From the NCBI RefSeq assembly GCF_907165205.1, contig NC_058195.1, forward strand, positions 9,858,001 through 9,922,000: a stretch of 64,000 nt of DNA. Direction: 5' to 3'. How positions within the stretch are numbered: the first letter of the stretch is position 1; each line of letters opens with the position of its first letter. The position numbers and the translations under genes are program-made. The stretch is from Coccinella septempunctata (taxonomy: Eukaryota; Arthropoda; Insecta; Coleoptera; Coccinellidae). Below the pieces are notes generated by a model. The model did not search any database. It was not told where the DNA came from and saw only the letters and a list, made by a program, of their open reading frames with translations. This document shows positions 1 to 12,350 of this stretch, in pieces.

Positions 1-1397
1 ATAGCTCTGTTTTGCGATTTACTCTACAGGATGTAATGCTGGTTGTGGTTCTTCTAGAAAAAATTTCATGGTTTATATTTTCATTCAACTGAATGAAAAC
101 TGCTTGTGTGAATATCTTATCATGGTCACATCCTACTTCCTGGCAGATTCACACTTCTCCAAATGCAGAGAGATGTACATCTTTCACAGCATGAAGAAAA
201 TTCGTTCTATTTCATGATTTGAAAAAATGCCCTGACAGTTTTAGTTATCGTGTTACCTGATTCTCCATCTCCATCATTCAAAAAATTTGAAAATTCCAAG
301 TCCAGCTCGATTTTCAAAAACTCCAAAATAGATGTGGTCAAGCTTGTAGATCGTCAGAGAAGGGTGAGGGTGAATTTTCCCTAATCAGTGCCTGCCTCGT
401 GGGCCAGTAGATCGCGTGTGTGACATACTCAAGCACGTACATAATCGCTTAGTCGATTTAGAATAGCAGGCGTGGAGGAACAACGAACAACAGAACAGCT
501 TGGAACCCAGTCTTAATGGGAGATGGGGGTTCGGGAAATAGATGGGGGTCTGGGGATGGAAATGCATAGGTGGGATTAGAATGCCTACGTGGGTAGAAGT
601 TTTCTTCGTTCATTTCGCAGATGGCCATTTTTCTTGAACCGTGGAGCCGCATCTGAGTATTTGGTCCTGTTTTATATCATTATGCACGATGACTTATATA
701 TCATCTATCGATCTGTGATGAAATAACTGATGTATTGTGGCAGCTAAAATGCTTGGTGCTTCATTTGAAACACTCTCTATACTCTATATTAGCTCTGTTT
801 TTGGCAAGTCAGCCAAATTTATACCTTTAACCTAACTCATGAAAACCTAACAAGTGTTTGAAAGAATGTTGTTGAATTTTTATGAAGAATATGGCAAGGC
901 AATGTCACTCCCATCTAGATTTTTCTCAAGGAGTTATAGTTGTATTATCAAAAGCCCCCTGAAGCTGAAGAGAAAAAAGTATACACATATTCCAGATCTA
1001 GGAGTACTGTGTTTTTCTCGTGGATCAGCTCAGTTGAGTCTCTGACATCATCAGATCTATTTTTTCGGATGCATGTCCTCAAGAAAGGTCTTCCTTTTCT
1101 TATTCACTTCACCTGATACATCCGAAAATCTCCTAAAAACTTTGTCCAAATGATTGAATACAGAAATTTCCATGGTAGTGATTGCTTTTGGTTTGTGACA
1201 CAGAGGTGAATAAATATCTATAGTACAGTTTACCTTACTGTAGTGACTGATGCTTTCGATGTATGACTACCCCTATTGGGTAACGGCAGAATGTCTGGAG
1301 TGGTAAAATTTGAGAATTTTTATGTGGAAGACAACAGATCTCTAATTTGTTACTCCTGTGTGCGATAATCTTTACTAACGTATCGAATCTTTTCCAG
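1..1397. other. 5' flank and probable upstream intron of the BTB-Psq gene
   Basis: I see no supported coding exon here. The stretch ends in a pyrimidine-rich acceptor with AG at 1396-1397. This means the first coding exon is preceded by an intron, and a 5' noncoding exon lies further upstream or outside the window. Short open frames occur on both strands but none has a recognisable domain. Confidence 0.5.
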
Positions 1398-1465
1398 AAA
1401 TTCAAAATTCAGAAGAAGGAACATGACACTTTGGTTCTGACCTCCGGCAACAAGCAATCCAGAGA

Positions 1466-4400
1466 ATGGCCCATAACATGGCTAACCAGCAGTACAGTCT
1501 CAGATGGAGCAACCACACCGACAACATCCTGACAGCCCTAGACACCCTCCTGCAGTCTGAAAATCTGGTCGACGTCACCCTCATCTGCGGAAAAGACTCC
1601 CTACGCGCCCACAGAGTCATCCTGAGCGCATGCTCCCCCTTTTTCCAGAAGATATTCGCCGAGACCCCATGCAACCACCCCGTGGTTGTACTCAACGAGT
1701 TCCAGGGCGCTGAGGTCCAGGCCCTGATCAATTTCATGTACAGGGGAGAGGTCAGCGTGGCCCAGACACGTCTGGACGCCCTGATGAAGGCTGCGGAGAG
1801 CCTGCAGATCAGGGGGTTGGCGGACAATGACAAGAACTCGCCCAAGCATCCGGATCCAGTTCACGCTGTGGTCTACGAAGGAGACGAGAGTGGTTGTGGG
1901 GGCGGTTATCTCCACCAGCCTTGCTCTTTGGGGCCGAGGAACACGGCGAGGTCACCAGTCGATCGTTCAACCCCAGTGAGAATAGGTGAGCATCCTTTCA
2001 TCTCATCACATCAAATTTTATTTAGTGCTGCGTGGTTCTCAACTCTTGAGCACCAATCTGAAACGATTTGTTATATCTTGTTTTTATGAATCAAGTTCAA
2101 TAATGCCCCATTTTCAGGCTCTGTCTCGCCATCATCTTCCTCGACCTACGAACCAGCAACCAAACAACCCAGACACACTTACATGGACACCACCTCGACC
2201 AGATCAGAATGTATATCACCCACACCCAGAAGGAAACAGGCAAGACCAAGAAGACGTTCTGGAGACAACTGCAGCGTCCAAGACCTATCTACGAACTCCC
2301 CAAAATCACCACAGCCACAAGAGGATGTAGCGGAAAACCTTTGTATAAAGAAAACGGAGGAAAGATCAGTCCAGCCCAAGAGAGAATTATGCACAGAAAC
2401 CACGTCCACGCCAGACTTGCCCAGAACGCCAGATATAGAAATAAGAGACTACAGGACTTCACCGATATCCTTACCTCAGCCGCCGTTAAACATGAATCAG
2501 GAGATGGACAATCATCCCCACCTATCTTTTCCACCAATGCCGTCCGTATCAGCTTTGGCCATGACCCCACCCCAAGGGAAATGTAAGTAGTACCTCTGGG
2601 TAACTGTATAGTACTCAGTAGCGCTTGCCAGTATTGAATAAGGGTCTATCAATTCCAATCGTTCTCCATCGGAGAAAAAAGCTATGTTGCTCAGATGAGG
2701 TCAAATGAGACCGAAACCATGGTCAGCATCTGCTTTTCTTCGATGGGGCGTACTCCATTTGGGGACTTGACGATGGCAAATTGGCTAGTTCAATTCAGAT
2801 CGTAACACTTGTTGATATTTATATCAGCGGGTGTTATGCATCTGAATTTATTCTTATTATTGTAAGTAGTACCTTTCGATTTGTTGCTCGATACGTTGAT
2901 ATTAATTTTTTCTTTTCATCACCAGATTTTGGCCTAGATGCTCAGCCCTTAGGTTTGTTTCCACCGGGATTAGAGAATTGCAGGACTCATCTATTTGAAA
3001 TGGACCATAGGGCTCAAGATCATCATGGACTTGTCAAGAAAAAGAGTAAGTCTAATTCAAAAAGACACAAACGCGTTCTCGATAAAAGTATGTACCTATT
3101 TCTTTATCTCCTCTTTATTTTTACCTATAATTGAGCACCTACGTTGGTTTATCATTGGACAATACGGTTTTTTTCGCCAAGCTTTTTTGTAATTAGTTGA
3201 CTCCAATGAAGTGAAATTATATTTGTAACGATGTTCAAGGTTTCAAAGTTTTAAAAACTTTATTTTTTATTTTTTTGATCTTTATAAAGAATTTTTCGCT
3301 GCTTAATCATTTTCTCTCTGTGGAAGTTTGAAAGGGAAAATGCTAGAGTCATTGTTTATTGTTTATGAATATGATATTCTCAACTAGGTGTTCAATTATC
3401 CATTTATTAATTTCTTATTGTCCAGTTTTATATGACTTCACGAAGTATTTCTTGTCTCCGAAATACTTACTGGTTGTCAGTAATGTACTTATTTTCTTGG
3501 TTTTGATTGATTCATGACAAATTCAAACAACTAAAACTGGACAATATTTCTTGGTTATTTCTTTTGCTTCCCTTGATTCCATTTATTCTTCATTTTGTTT
3601 CTTTTCCTCTTATAGTTATATCAGTTTTATTGGTTTCATTTCGGGTAACTTTTTATACTTCATCATTCATTAGGTGTTATATGAACTTGAAATTCAGTAT
3701 TTTCTAATGGTACTAGGTGAAAGCCATTTATAAATAGTCTAGATCATACATATATGGTACCCTTCCACCCAGCAGAGTGGACTAGTTCAGTTCCAAACAA
3801 AACCTGGTTTTATGGGACCCCGATTAGTCTCGTATATTTTTCAAGCCTCGATTTTTGTATGATCAATCAAAAAACATGATAATCAGATGAAGTCAGAGAA
3901 AATGCCTCGAATTTTACACCTTCAGAAGGGAATTCCGATCAATCAACAAAGAAACTATAATTTTTTTCTTCTTTTCCAGTGGGTAGACCAAAAGGTCAAC
4001 ACTCAGCTCCAAGAGGAGGACCGCCAAGGTCCTGGACCAACTCAGAATTAACAGAGGCCCTGCAACACGTCTGGAACAAAAAGATGACGACTAGCCAGGC
4101 TTCCAGAATATTTGGCATACCTTACAATTCCCTTCTGATGTACGTGAGAGGGAAGTACGGTAAGAGCCTGAAACTTGAACAGCTCCGAAAGGACTGCATA
4201 GGGGCCCCTAACGCCACAGCAGAACTGATGTCCATGAGCACACCTAACAACAACAACACCGTGGTGAAGAACGAGAGGGAACCTGAGCCAGTACAACCTA
4301 ACACTAGGCCATCAAGCGCCGAGAACCAACCACCACCCGCTCATCCGCACTTCTTGAATCCTTTCATGACCAATTTTTACCCCGACTTCAACAGTTTCCC

Positions 4401-4614
4401 GCTTCCGATGATGCATCAGTTTCTGCCCCAAGGTGAGAGGAGTAGAGAGCATTTCAGCAACCAGGCTCACCAGCCTCAATCGCAGCCTCAGCACCAATCG
4501 GAAGTGGATAACAGTAACTCGGAAGCGCTAGAAGAAGATGCAGAGAGATTCAGGTCTCCAACGCGATCTATTGAAGAGCGCAGAGACGTGGTGCAACAAA
4601 ATGGGCAAGATTAG
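1466..4614 (+). CDS. BTB-Psq transcription factor (bric-a-brac/pipsqueak type)
   Basis: Four coding exons join in frame: 1466-1985, 2118-2582, 2926-3045 and 3980-4614, giving 579 aa. The ATG at 1466 is the first Met after an in-frame TGA at 1424, and its exon opens at 1398. Residues about 8-120 form a BTB/POZ dimerisation domain with the family signatures LRWSNH, VDVTL, AHRVILSACSPFF and FMYRGEVSV. Residues about 385-440 form a pipsqueak-type helix-turn-helix (WNKKMTTSQASRIFGIPYNS, then RGKYGKSL). An AT-hook-like GRPKG lies just before it, as in composite Psq/AT-hook DNA-binding domains. Between the domains is a low-complexity S/T/P-rich linker, and the C-terminus is rich in Pro, Gln and acidic residues. 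Family knowledge implies a nuclear sequence-specific regulator. The assignment to BTB-Psq is firm. Which member it is (bab, psq, lov or another) cannot be fixed, because the BTB is divergent. Confidence 0.9.
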
Positions 4615-7600
4615 GAGGGAGCCGTTCGAACACTGACCACTTTAACATCTCTGGAAGGTCGTTTCTAGGCAAGTCCGTAAGATGGGGCTATCGTGTATAT
4701 TTACCTCGTTTCGAAATTTGTACAGGCTTTCTTTTGAGAATATTCAAAATTTAGCGTTTGTTTTATAATGAATTTTATGTATAGAATGATGAATTGAAAA
4801 CATTTTCATGTTTTAGTTATGTGTATAGAGGGAGAAACTACAAATTGGGGCAATATTAATATAAGAACTGATAGCAAAAATTTATAAGAAAGTTTTTAAA
4901 CGTTCTCGTTGAACCGTGAATTTTTTGTGTGATCAAAGCTAAGTGGCTCGTTGTTTATATGTTACATAGGCTAAGAATTGTATGTGCTTCCTTATTTTTT
5001 GTTCTCAATACAAATATCGACGCTTGCCTAACGTTTGGAATTTTTCCAACTTTGAGGGCGAGTGTTGACTGTTGACGAAGTGGGCAACAATCACTTCCCT
5101 TCATTTTAATTGAAATAAGACTGATATACTAATTGCAATGCCAATATGATTCGTTCGAGATATATTTTTGTTCATCACACAATAACAGTTCCTGAATATA
5201 TTTTACAGACAGATTTCTACAGATTTTTCAACGAATATATCTATAACAATATGCTATATACAAGTTTCCGTTTATACATATCTGAATATACAATAGTATT
5301 GTTAAAGTTGTTGTCATTATTTTACAGAAATATCGGATTTAATTTGGCGACAAAGCCCTCAGCAATAGTAGAAGAAATGAGTTGAATAACTCCGGGTTAT
5401 CTAAAAAATTGAATCTAGAGAGAATACCGAATAGTCTCCTGAAAGATGGACGGGAAATCTAGATTCACATTTTTAGAAAACCAGAATTTTGCAACCATTT
5501 CATTAACGGTTTTTCCATATAATACAGTGATACTCAAACCTTGATATTAATATTTCCGATATCAATTCCGGAATCAAATATCAAGCCAACCGACCATTTC
5601 ATGTTAGTTACAGATAAGCATTCAAGCAACAATAGAATTTTTCACAAGATGAGATTTATTCCAATATATCAGTTGGCAATAGCTCAGATATTTTTCTACC
5701 TACCAATACGACTCAAATCTTTAGCTTTTAACGTACCTCAGTTCAAAGGCGTCGTCTAATTTTTCGTACAGTTTCCAACGAAATTCTTCAGAATGGAACT
5801 CTTCAAAGCGGTTTAACAACTTTCGAAATGGATAAAAATTGTACAAAGTCTATGTTGACGAAAATTAATCTAAGAAATACAGGTTCAAGTAAAGTAGTTT
5901 CGATGTAATGAATAAACAAAATTAAAAAATACAGGATATACGTGAAATTGTTGAAAAAAATTATGTAAAAATTATATTAGGGCACTCATGTTAGGTATAC
6001 GGTGAAGTTGTACAAATATGATATGATCAAAAATTTTAAATTTCTTGGAGTTCCCGCAGTGAAGTCTGTATATATTCTCTAGTTTTCATACCGAACTTCT
6101 TGAAATCTATGCCTTTTGTTCATATCGTTGGCGCCAAGTCTTAGCCGCTTTTTCACATTCATTACGAAGATTTTGATAGGTATAAGATAGATGTACTTAC
6201 GGTATTTCAATTTCGATGCTTTTTTTCCTTCACGAAACTGCAATGAACAAATAACAAGACACATCACTAGAATAACGTTTCGTTTTTGAATGGTTCCAAG
6301 AGCGAAATCATCAATTTTTTTTAAATCTTACATTCCATAATTTTTCTCCGAAGAAACCTCATCGAAAAGCTCTTGGAACGATGCCTTTCAAAAATGTTGT
6401 TTTCGAAGATCAATCCACAGCGACGCTGGTGTATGAATTGGAAAATTTTCTCAGAAATACGCGAAAGTTTTCCAATAGAAAAGGTTTCAATATCAGGAAC
6501 ATTCTGATGGCTGTTGTGACAGTATTTTTATGTCTATTTTGCTATACCTAATAATTTTAGGATTCTTGAAATGTGATAAACTCATCCCATCTTGGGATGG
6601 CCTCTAGCTGTTAGAATTAGAAGGAAACGTTGATTAACGTTCGCGTCAGAATTATAATCAACGTTTTCTGCGTAAGTTTAATATGTGTTACCACTTTGTT
6701 CTCTCTTCTCATTCTCTTGAATTATTCTCTTTATCTCATCGAGATATTTTTGTACATTTCTTCATCTTTAGTATGGTTGTGCTCGTTAATTTTCAAACTT
6801 TCATTACAGGATAACGTAAAATAAAATAGACCGTACTCGAAATAATAGCTAACCCTTGAGCCACCTGTGTATGATACCTAATTTCTCATTTTTTTTCCAA
6901 GTTATCGCCAAACTCGTATTCTGCCAAATAATGATTCTCAGCTCAGTTTCTTCCATGAAGAAACCTACTCCCAAAACGCAGGTCTGGCTCAGGGCTTCAA
7001 GTTCCTTTATAACACAACTCAAAACGCAAACATTCAAAACACTTTTCTATTTCTGTGAATCGTAATTCCCATGGATCAAATCAAACACTGGATCCGTTAA
7101 ATTCGAATATCGATCTTATTTTCAAGTGTTTTGAATTTTTGCCATCATATTTAACTAAATGGTGCTGGTAACATTTAAGTTGTACATATAACGAAGACAT
7201 TCCTATCAAAGTATTATTATTATTTATGTTTTTTTTTCTACACAATTTGATAAGTGTTATTTTGTTTGTTTCCAGTTCCTTGACGTCATTTTAACTGAAG
7301 TTTGAAAAAATTAGAAATCTTATTTGTACTCGACAATTTTTCAACTTTCAAAATTGACCACAACATGCTATTTGCTGAAGAATTACTTAGGTATTGTACG
7401 AACCCTTAAATTACATTCACGTACGACAAGGAACCTATACCGGTTTCTAATTTTTTCAACACTTTTTTGAATATTTTAAAGCACCTTGTCCTCAGATAAT
7501 ACTATACACATATAATAGACAATATCGAACAGGGTATATTTTTACATTGAACCAACAAATGGTGAACCTTTTTTTCTTCTCCTTTTGGTCATTTCGTCGA

Positions 7601-8250
7601 TAGTGCAATAAAATTTGTTTGGCAATTTGGATTTATGCGTCGGCGCTCGAGAACACATTCAAGAATTCTGCGCTCGAGAATCGACGCCTTGTAAAAATAT
7701 ATTAAATGTAAATTTCGAGAATTTTCAAAATTCTGAAAAAAGGAACGATACCCCTGGCATAATGTAAAAATTCAATGTTGCAAATCATATAGGGTGCAAT
7801 TTGTAAAAATAATTAGCTCTAGGTTTATAAACAAACGCACCTCGTACCTCGGTTTATTTCATCAATCTGAAAAACAGGGTAAAATGAGAAATATCCATAA
7901 GATTTATTTAGATAAAAATGCAATATAATATAAAGTATACAAAAAAAAACAAATCGAAGAGAAAACAGTATACAATAGAGTGCAATCATGGAAACTGAAT
8001 ATTTTACCGTTGCTGGGTGAAAGAAATGCAATGGTAAACTGTTCTGTTTAAATGTACGAGGTGGCAGAAGCGTTAAACGCATAATGAAATTATATTAAAA
8101 ATATTGTAGGTACTTACATTATTGAATTAGATATTTGATATATAGGTAGTACTAGTTTTTGAAGATGTTAAAATAAAACCGAATAAAGCTTCGTGAAAAA
8201 AAACTTGTATTTTTCTTACCAAAACAAACAAATCAACAAATTTATTTACA
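4615..8250. other. 3' UTR of the BTB-Psq gene, then AT-rich intergenic DNA
   Basis: No canonical AATAAA lies near the stop codon. The first clear one on the + strand is at 5910-5915, so the 3' UTR may exceed 1 kb. The remainder is AT-rich, with short open frames on both strands that show no domain. I see no gene, RNA or clear repeat in it. Confidence 0.4.
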
Positions 8251-8335
8251 TCACTTTTTTCAAACTGCTAAATATGATAATTCCCACAGGATTTCTGGTA
8301 CATTTTCCATTTACATATTTAACAGAACATCTGTT
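8251..8335. repeat. Short dispersed repeat, copy 1
   Basis: About 85 bp here match 42245-42327 in the same orientation, including a nearly identical core starting GGATTTCTG and ending TTTAACAGAA. Two copies in unrelated contexts point to a small interspersed repeat. No ends or target duplications are clear. Confidence 0.5.
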
Positions 8336-8870
8336 GTATTTAAGGTTGGGTACTTCTGAAGAAGCAACTTAATATATTTGCTTACAATTTCAACAAATTT
8401 CATATTTTCAATATCACCAGTATTTAGTAATTACAGAGTGCCTCTTATAACTTATGTTTTTGACGGAGGGATATCAACACAAAAATGGCTTCATTCATCT
8501 TTTCCTTTCGATTAGAAGAAAAAATTAACTCTACCTTTCTACAAACTCCTGCCACTCCAATAATCATTACAACCTTAGCCATTATATAAGTATTCTTTGT
8601 CATTAGCTTCTAATCAAACAAAAATTTGGCCAAAATCTTCTTGGGTAGAAACTGATATTTTGATACAAAACAATGATATACAGGGTGTTTCCAAATTAGA
8701 TGTGAACCTTGGAGGAGTTGTTTGCTATCGTTTGAGCCATATTTATTGATAGGTAACCAAAAATCAACAGTTTACTAGAAATTTGATTTCTTGTGTGTTT
8801 TCAAGAAATTTTTCACCTTACTTCATTTTTCGTCAATTGACTAAGTTTGATTATAATTTCGGATCATTTT
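8336..8870. other. Noncoding AT-rich DNA
   Basis: No gene is seen. The phrase ATACAGGGTGTTTCC near 8681 resembles the edge motif of the inverted-repeat elements found elsewhere in this window, so an old element may begin there. Confidence 0.35.
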
Positions 8871-9141
8871 CATCAGAAAAAGATATGATACGTATGAAAA
8901 AAGCAAAACTATCCTATAGATGTTGATTCAAAAGTTGCTATAAGTAGAACGAAAAATTAATTTCTAATATCAATTTGCCTGCAACTGTCAAATTCCAAAA
9001 TTTATGTATGAAAACATTGATATTATAGAACTTGATTTTTCTTTTATTCATATACCAACTTTCAAATCATACCAATTCTTTTTCGACATCTAATACAGGA
9101 TAGTTTTGCTTTTTTCATACGTATCATATCTTTTTCTGATG
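8871..9141. mobile_element. Hairpin-type inverted-repeat element (MITE-like)
   Basis: The left arm 8871-8922 and right arm 9086-9141 are near-perfect reverse complements over about 52 bp; both carry the phrase AAAGATATGATACGTATGAA and its continuation. Similarity continues more weakly inward, so much of the element could fold as one long hairpin. There is no coding capacity. This fits a non-autonomous inverted-repeat transposon remnant, but no target-site duplication is obvious. Confidence 0.7.
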
Positions 9142-10184
9142 TCTGCTTCTTCCTCTCTGTATAGTACAGTTTTCAAATTATGGCAGTCGAAATATGAAAA
9201 GAATTGTGTGAAAAATGTCCCAGAAAAAAAAAAATTGAAAAAATTCAGCTATAAAGCAAAATAATATGTCATATTCAACTACGATTCATGAAATTGTGAA
9301 CATATAGGAATTCTAAATTACTATAATATAGGTACTTAAGGTACCTATCTGTAAAATTCACTTTCTCCTCTTCAAATCATAAACATCAACTCAATATAAT
9401 TTTAATTATATATATTCATAGTCTCCATTTATATTTCCATATATTTTTGGGCAAATGTAAAACAGAAAAATATCACCACAAAAAATGATTTTACCTCACT
9501 TATCGAACTTATACCTGTATATATGAGTGGAACTCTTTAAAAACCTATTTGATTATATGTCAAGAATCCAATAGTTCATTTTTATACATCAATAATTATC
9601 AATCCAAACACGCCAGTGCATCCCTTCGCTGTAAAAAATTTAACATTATAATTATTTCCAATAATTGCTCAGATCTACTTCCAAGAACTTTTAATACTAC
9701 CTATAGGCAGCATGAAACCTATTATATATATTAATATCATGAAATAATATTATTGTTTTTTTCTTCAAGTGGCCTGATTTTTGATTTTTAATCTTTCACA
9801 TTAAATTGAATAAAATGTTAAATACTTTGAAAAATGTTATCATTGATGTCGTTAATATTCATATTACACCCCCTTTACTTAAAAATTGTAAGGGTTGCGA
9901 CAACCAATCTAAGAGGTTTAAGACTTTGTAGGAGTCGAACAAACCAGTGGCTCAAGCATTGGAAAATAATAACTCAAATCTAAATTGAATTATGGCGAGG
10001 GCAACAAAATACCGAGTCCCACCCTGCCCCCTTCACTCACCCCGGCAAATTTTCAAGAAACATGACAACTGATTTATGGAATTAGCGAAAAATACGCACT
10101 GCTTTCGATCGAACTTTTTACTGGGCATAATTTAGCGATGGATGTAACGTAGACGTATTAATCAAAGATGGTCCTCCACAATAA
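9142..10184. other. Noncoding AT-rich DNA
   Basis: No exon, repeat pair or RNA gene could be supported. Base composition becomes less AT-rich toward the right-hand end, just before the exon-like segment that follows. Confidence 0.35.
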
Positions 10185-10397
10185 ATAAAACATGTACTGG
10201 ACGAGCCAAACGAAATATTTGACAGTAAAGATGGCGACCCCGATGGCCAGACCACACACGGTAACTCGTCGAAGACACTCGCTCTCGAGATTATAAGAAA
10301 ATGCAGAAGGTTTTGCAGCATCCGAACGGAGCAGTCGATGGTGGCAAATGACATTTGCAAAATACTGAAAGCCCAGGGGATCATTCCCATCTGTCGG
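10185..10397 (+). other. Possible isolated coding exon, unassigned
   Basis: An open + frame runs from 10185 to a candidate donor GTAATG at 10398. Its C-terminal half reads like ordinary protein (ALEIIRKCRRFCSIRTEQS, then ANDICKILKAQGIIPICR). A plausible acceptor, TTTGACAG, ends at 10225. Base composition is visibly less AT-rich than the flanks. No partner exons were found and no family is recognised. The antisense frame is also open over most of this stretch, so this could be a pseudogene fragment or chance. Confidence 0.25.
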
Positions 10398-11134
10398 GTA
10401 ATGATGTAGGATAGTACCGTTTTAAATTAATTGCATTACAAGAAACTAATAATAAAAGTTCGTTTTTTCCTCTTCAAATAATGTTCTTCCACTCGTCAAA
10501 CTTTATGACGTCTCTTCGATTCCTTGGGGGACATTTTAAGGGGGAAATTGAAGCTGATCGCCAAAGCCACTCACGATGGATATTGCACATTTCAAGATGT
10601 TTCTGCTTCCCTGTGAAAAACAATTTTCCCAATGCTTAATGCGTCTGTTCAACTCAATTTCAGATTGTTCAACCACCTATAACAAAAAAGAATACAGGAG
10701 TTCTTGGAGCCTGAATTGTCGAGTAGTATTTTATGTTTGAATAATGAAACATCAACAAAGTGGATTGTAAATCAGGATCTTTCAGCAGGATCGAACAAAT
10801 ATAACAGGAGTAGGTACAGGTTGTCCGCCAGAAATACACCCTATTTATAGCTAAACTATAGAAGCTACCGAAAAAATTTTCGGGTAAAATTTATTCTGGA
10901 TGAATCAGTCTTCTATAATTCATCAAGACTATACGAATAACTCATTTGTATACAGAGTGGCCATACAAAGTTAACTTTTTTTTCAGGGAACACCCTATTT
11001 TTCATTTGACATTTGCATAGAGCTTAAGAAGACAAAATCAAATATAGATAGTTTTATGGGTCTCGGATTACCTGTTTCGGATTTATTGATAATTATCAGC
11101 AGAAATGGTCAAAAATTCGAATTACTGTAAGTAA
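10398..11134. other. Noncoding DNA
   Basis: No gene is seen. A phrase TACAGAGTGGCCATACAAAG near 10951 resembles repeat-element edges seen elsewhere in the window. Nothing else is supported. Confidence 0.3.
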
Positions 11135-12350
11135 ACTCCATTCACTTTTATTTTAGCACTCGGTTGGCCATGGAAATTTGACACATTATACTCTGTATAG
11201 TGCGAAAATGTGGGATTATGAAGCTTGTCAACACATTTTTGTGTTTTAAATCAACGCTATGTTGCCCGTTTTGTGTAAAAGTTTCTGTTATTACGTATTT
11301 TATCACAATGTCGAATCTCTTCGGAAAATATGTGACGAACATAATTGAAGTTTATACAAACTGATTGAAGGCATACCAAATCCAGTTATTTGCATGGAAA
11401 ATACAAGAGATCAGTAAAATATCATAATATGCACTAGCTTGAGGAGAGTTATCTTATTTGGCTAAAGTTTGAATACGTTAAATCAGTTGTAGATTTCAAA
11501 AATATTAACCCGAAGATGAAATGCATAATGATGCAGTGGATGGGAATGGGTATCTCCTGAAGGAATTAACAGATAATTAAGAATGTTAAATTCTTCAACA
11601 AAAATCATCTTGCATCAATATAGTAAAAGGAATTAAAGGAAATTTGAAGTCCAGATGAACTTCATCTTTGAACAAAATTTCACATGAATAAACAATTAAC
11701 AGGACAACTGTCACGTATTTGTGGCTGTTCATCTTAATACATTGATATAATAATAATAATCATGTATTTATTGGTACCTTAATACATTTACAATGTATAG
11801 GACAAGTCAAATGAAAAATAGAAAAATCACTTTTCGGGAACTTATTCTACGATGACATTCATCGAGAATCCTGTAGTAAACTTTTCGCATTACCTGATTC
11901 ACTCAAACATAAAATTCTCAAATGCTACCAATTTTTTGGATCTCCCAATAGAAGGAAATTCTTTGTCATCCTCTTCATTCACAAGTTTTCTGATTGTGGA
12001 AATATTCAGCTGAAATATAAGTCGTTTAGATTCAGATGAAACATTATATAAATCCTCTTTCATTGAATATGTTCGCTACCGTCTGACGTATTGTGGATTT
12101 TAGAATATCAGGGTATAACTAAGTATTTGAATGAGCGGACCTGAATTCTAAATAGCACTTCCTGAAACCCTGTCTCTTTTTTCAATCACTTTCGGCATTT
12201 TCGTAATCAAAATTGATATAAGTTGTGGAAACGGCGTTATGACATGCATTCGACATTTCATGAGTGCCAATCTTACTCCGTTCTAGTTAACAAAAGCTTG
12301 AGAAAATTATTTCATGGCCAACCAACTGCTAAAATAAATATGAATGGAGT
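11135..12350. mobile_element. 1.2-kb TIR element, copy 1
   Basis: The ends are inverted repeats of about 35-40 bp: ACTCCATTCAC...TTATTTTAGCA...GGTTGGCCATG on the left, and its reverse complement ending TGAATGGAGT on the right. The whole element is repeated at 46234-47432 with high identity throughout, which defines both borders. It has no intact ORF and contains an internal (AAT)n stretch common to both copies. It is a non-autonomous or decayed DNA transposon of unassigned superfamily; no target duplication is certain. Confidence 0.8.

Noticed and set aside
1402..1915. Long antisense frames opposite the BTB exon
   Set aside because: They are shadows of a GC-richer coding exon. The + frame has the domain and the splice sites.
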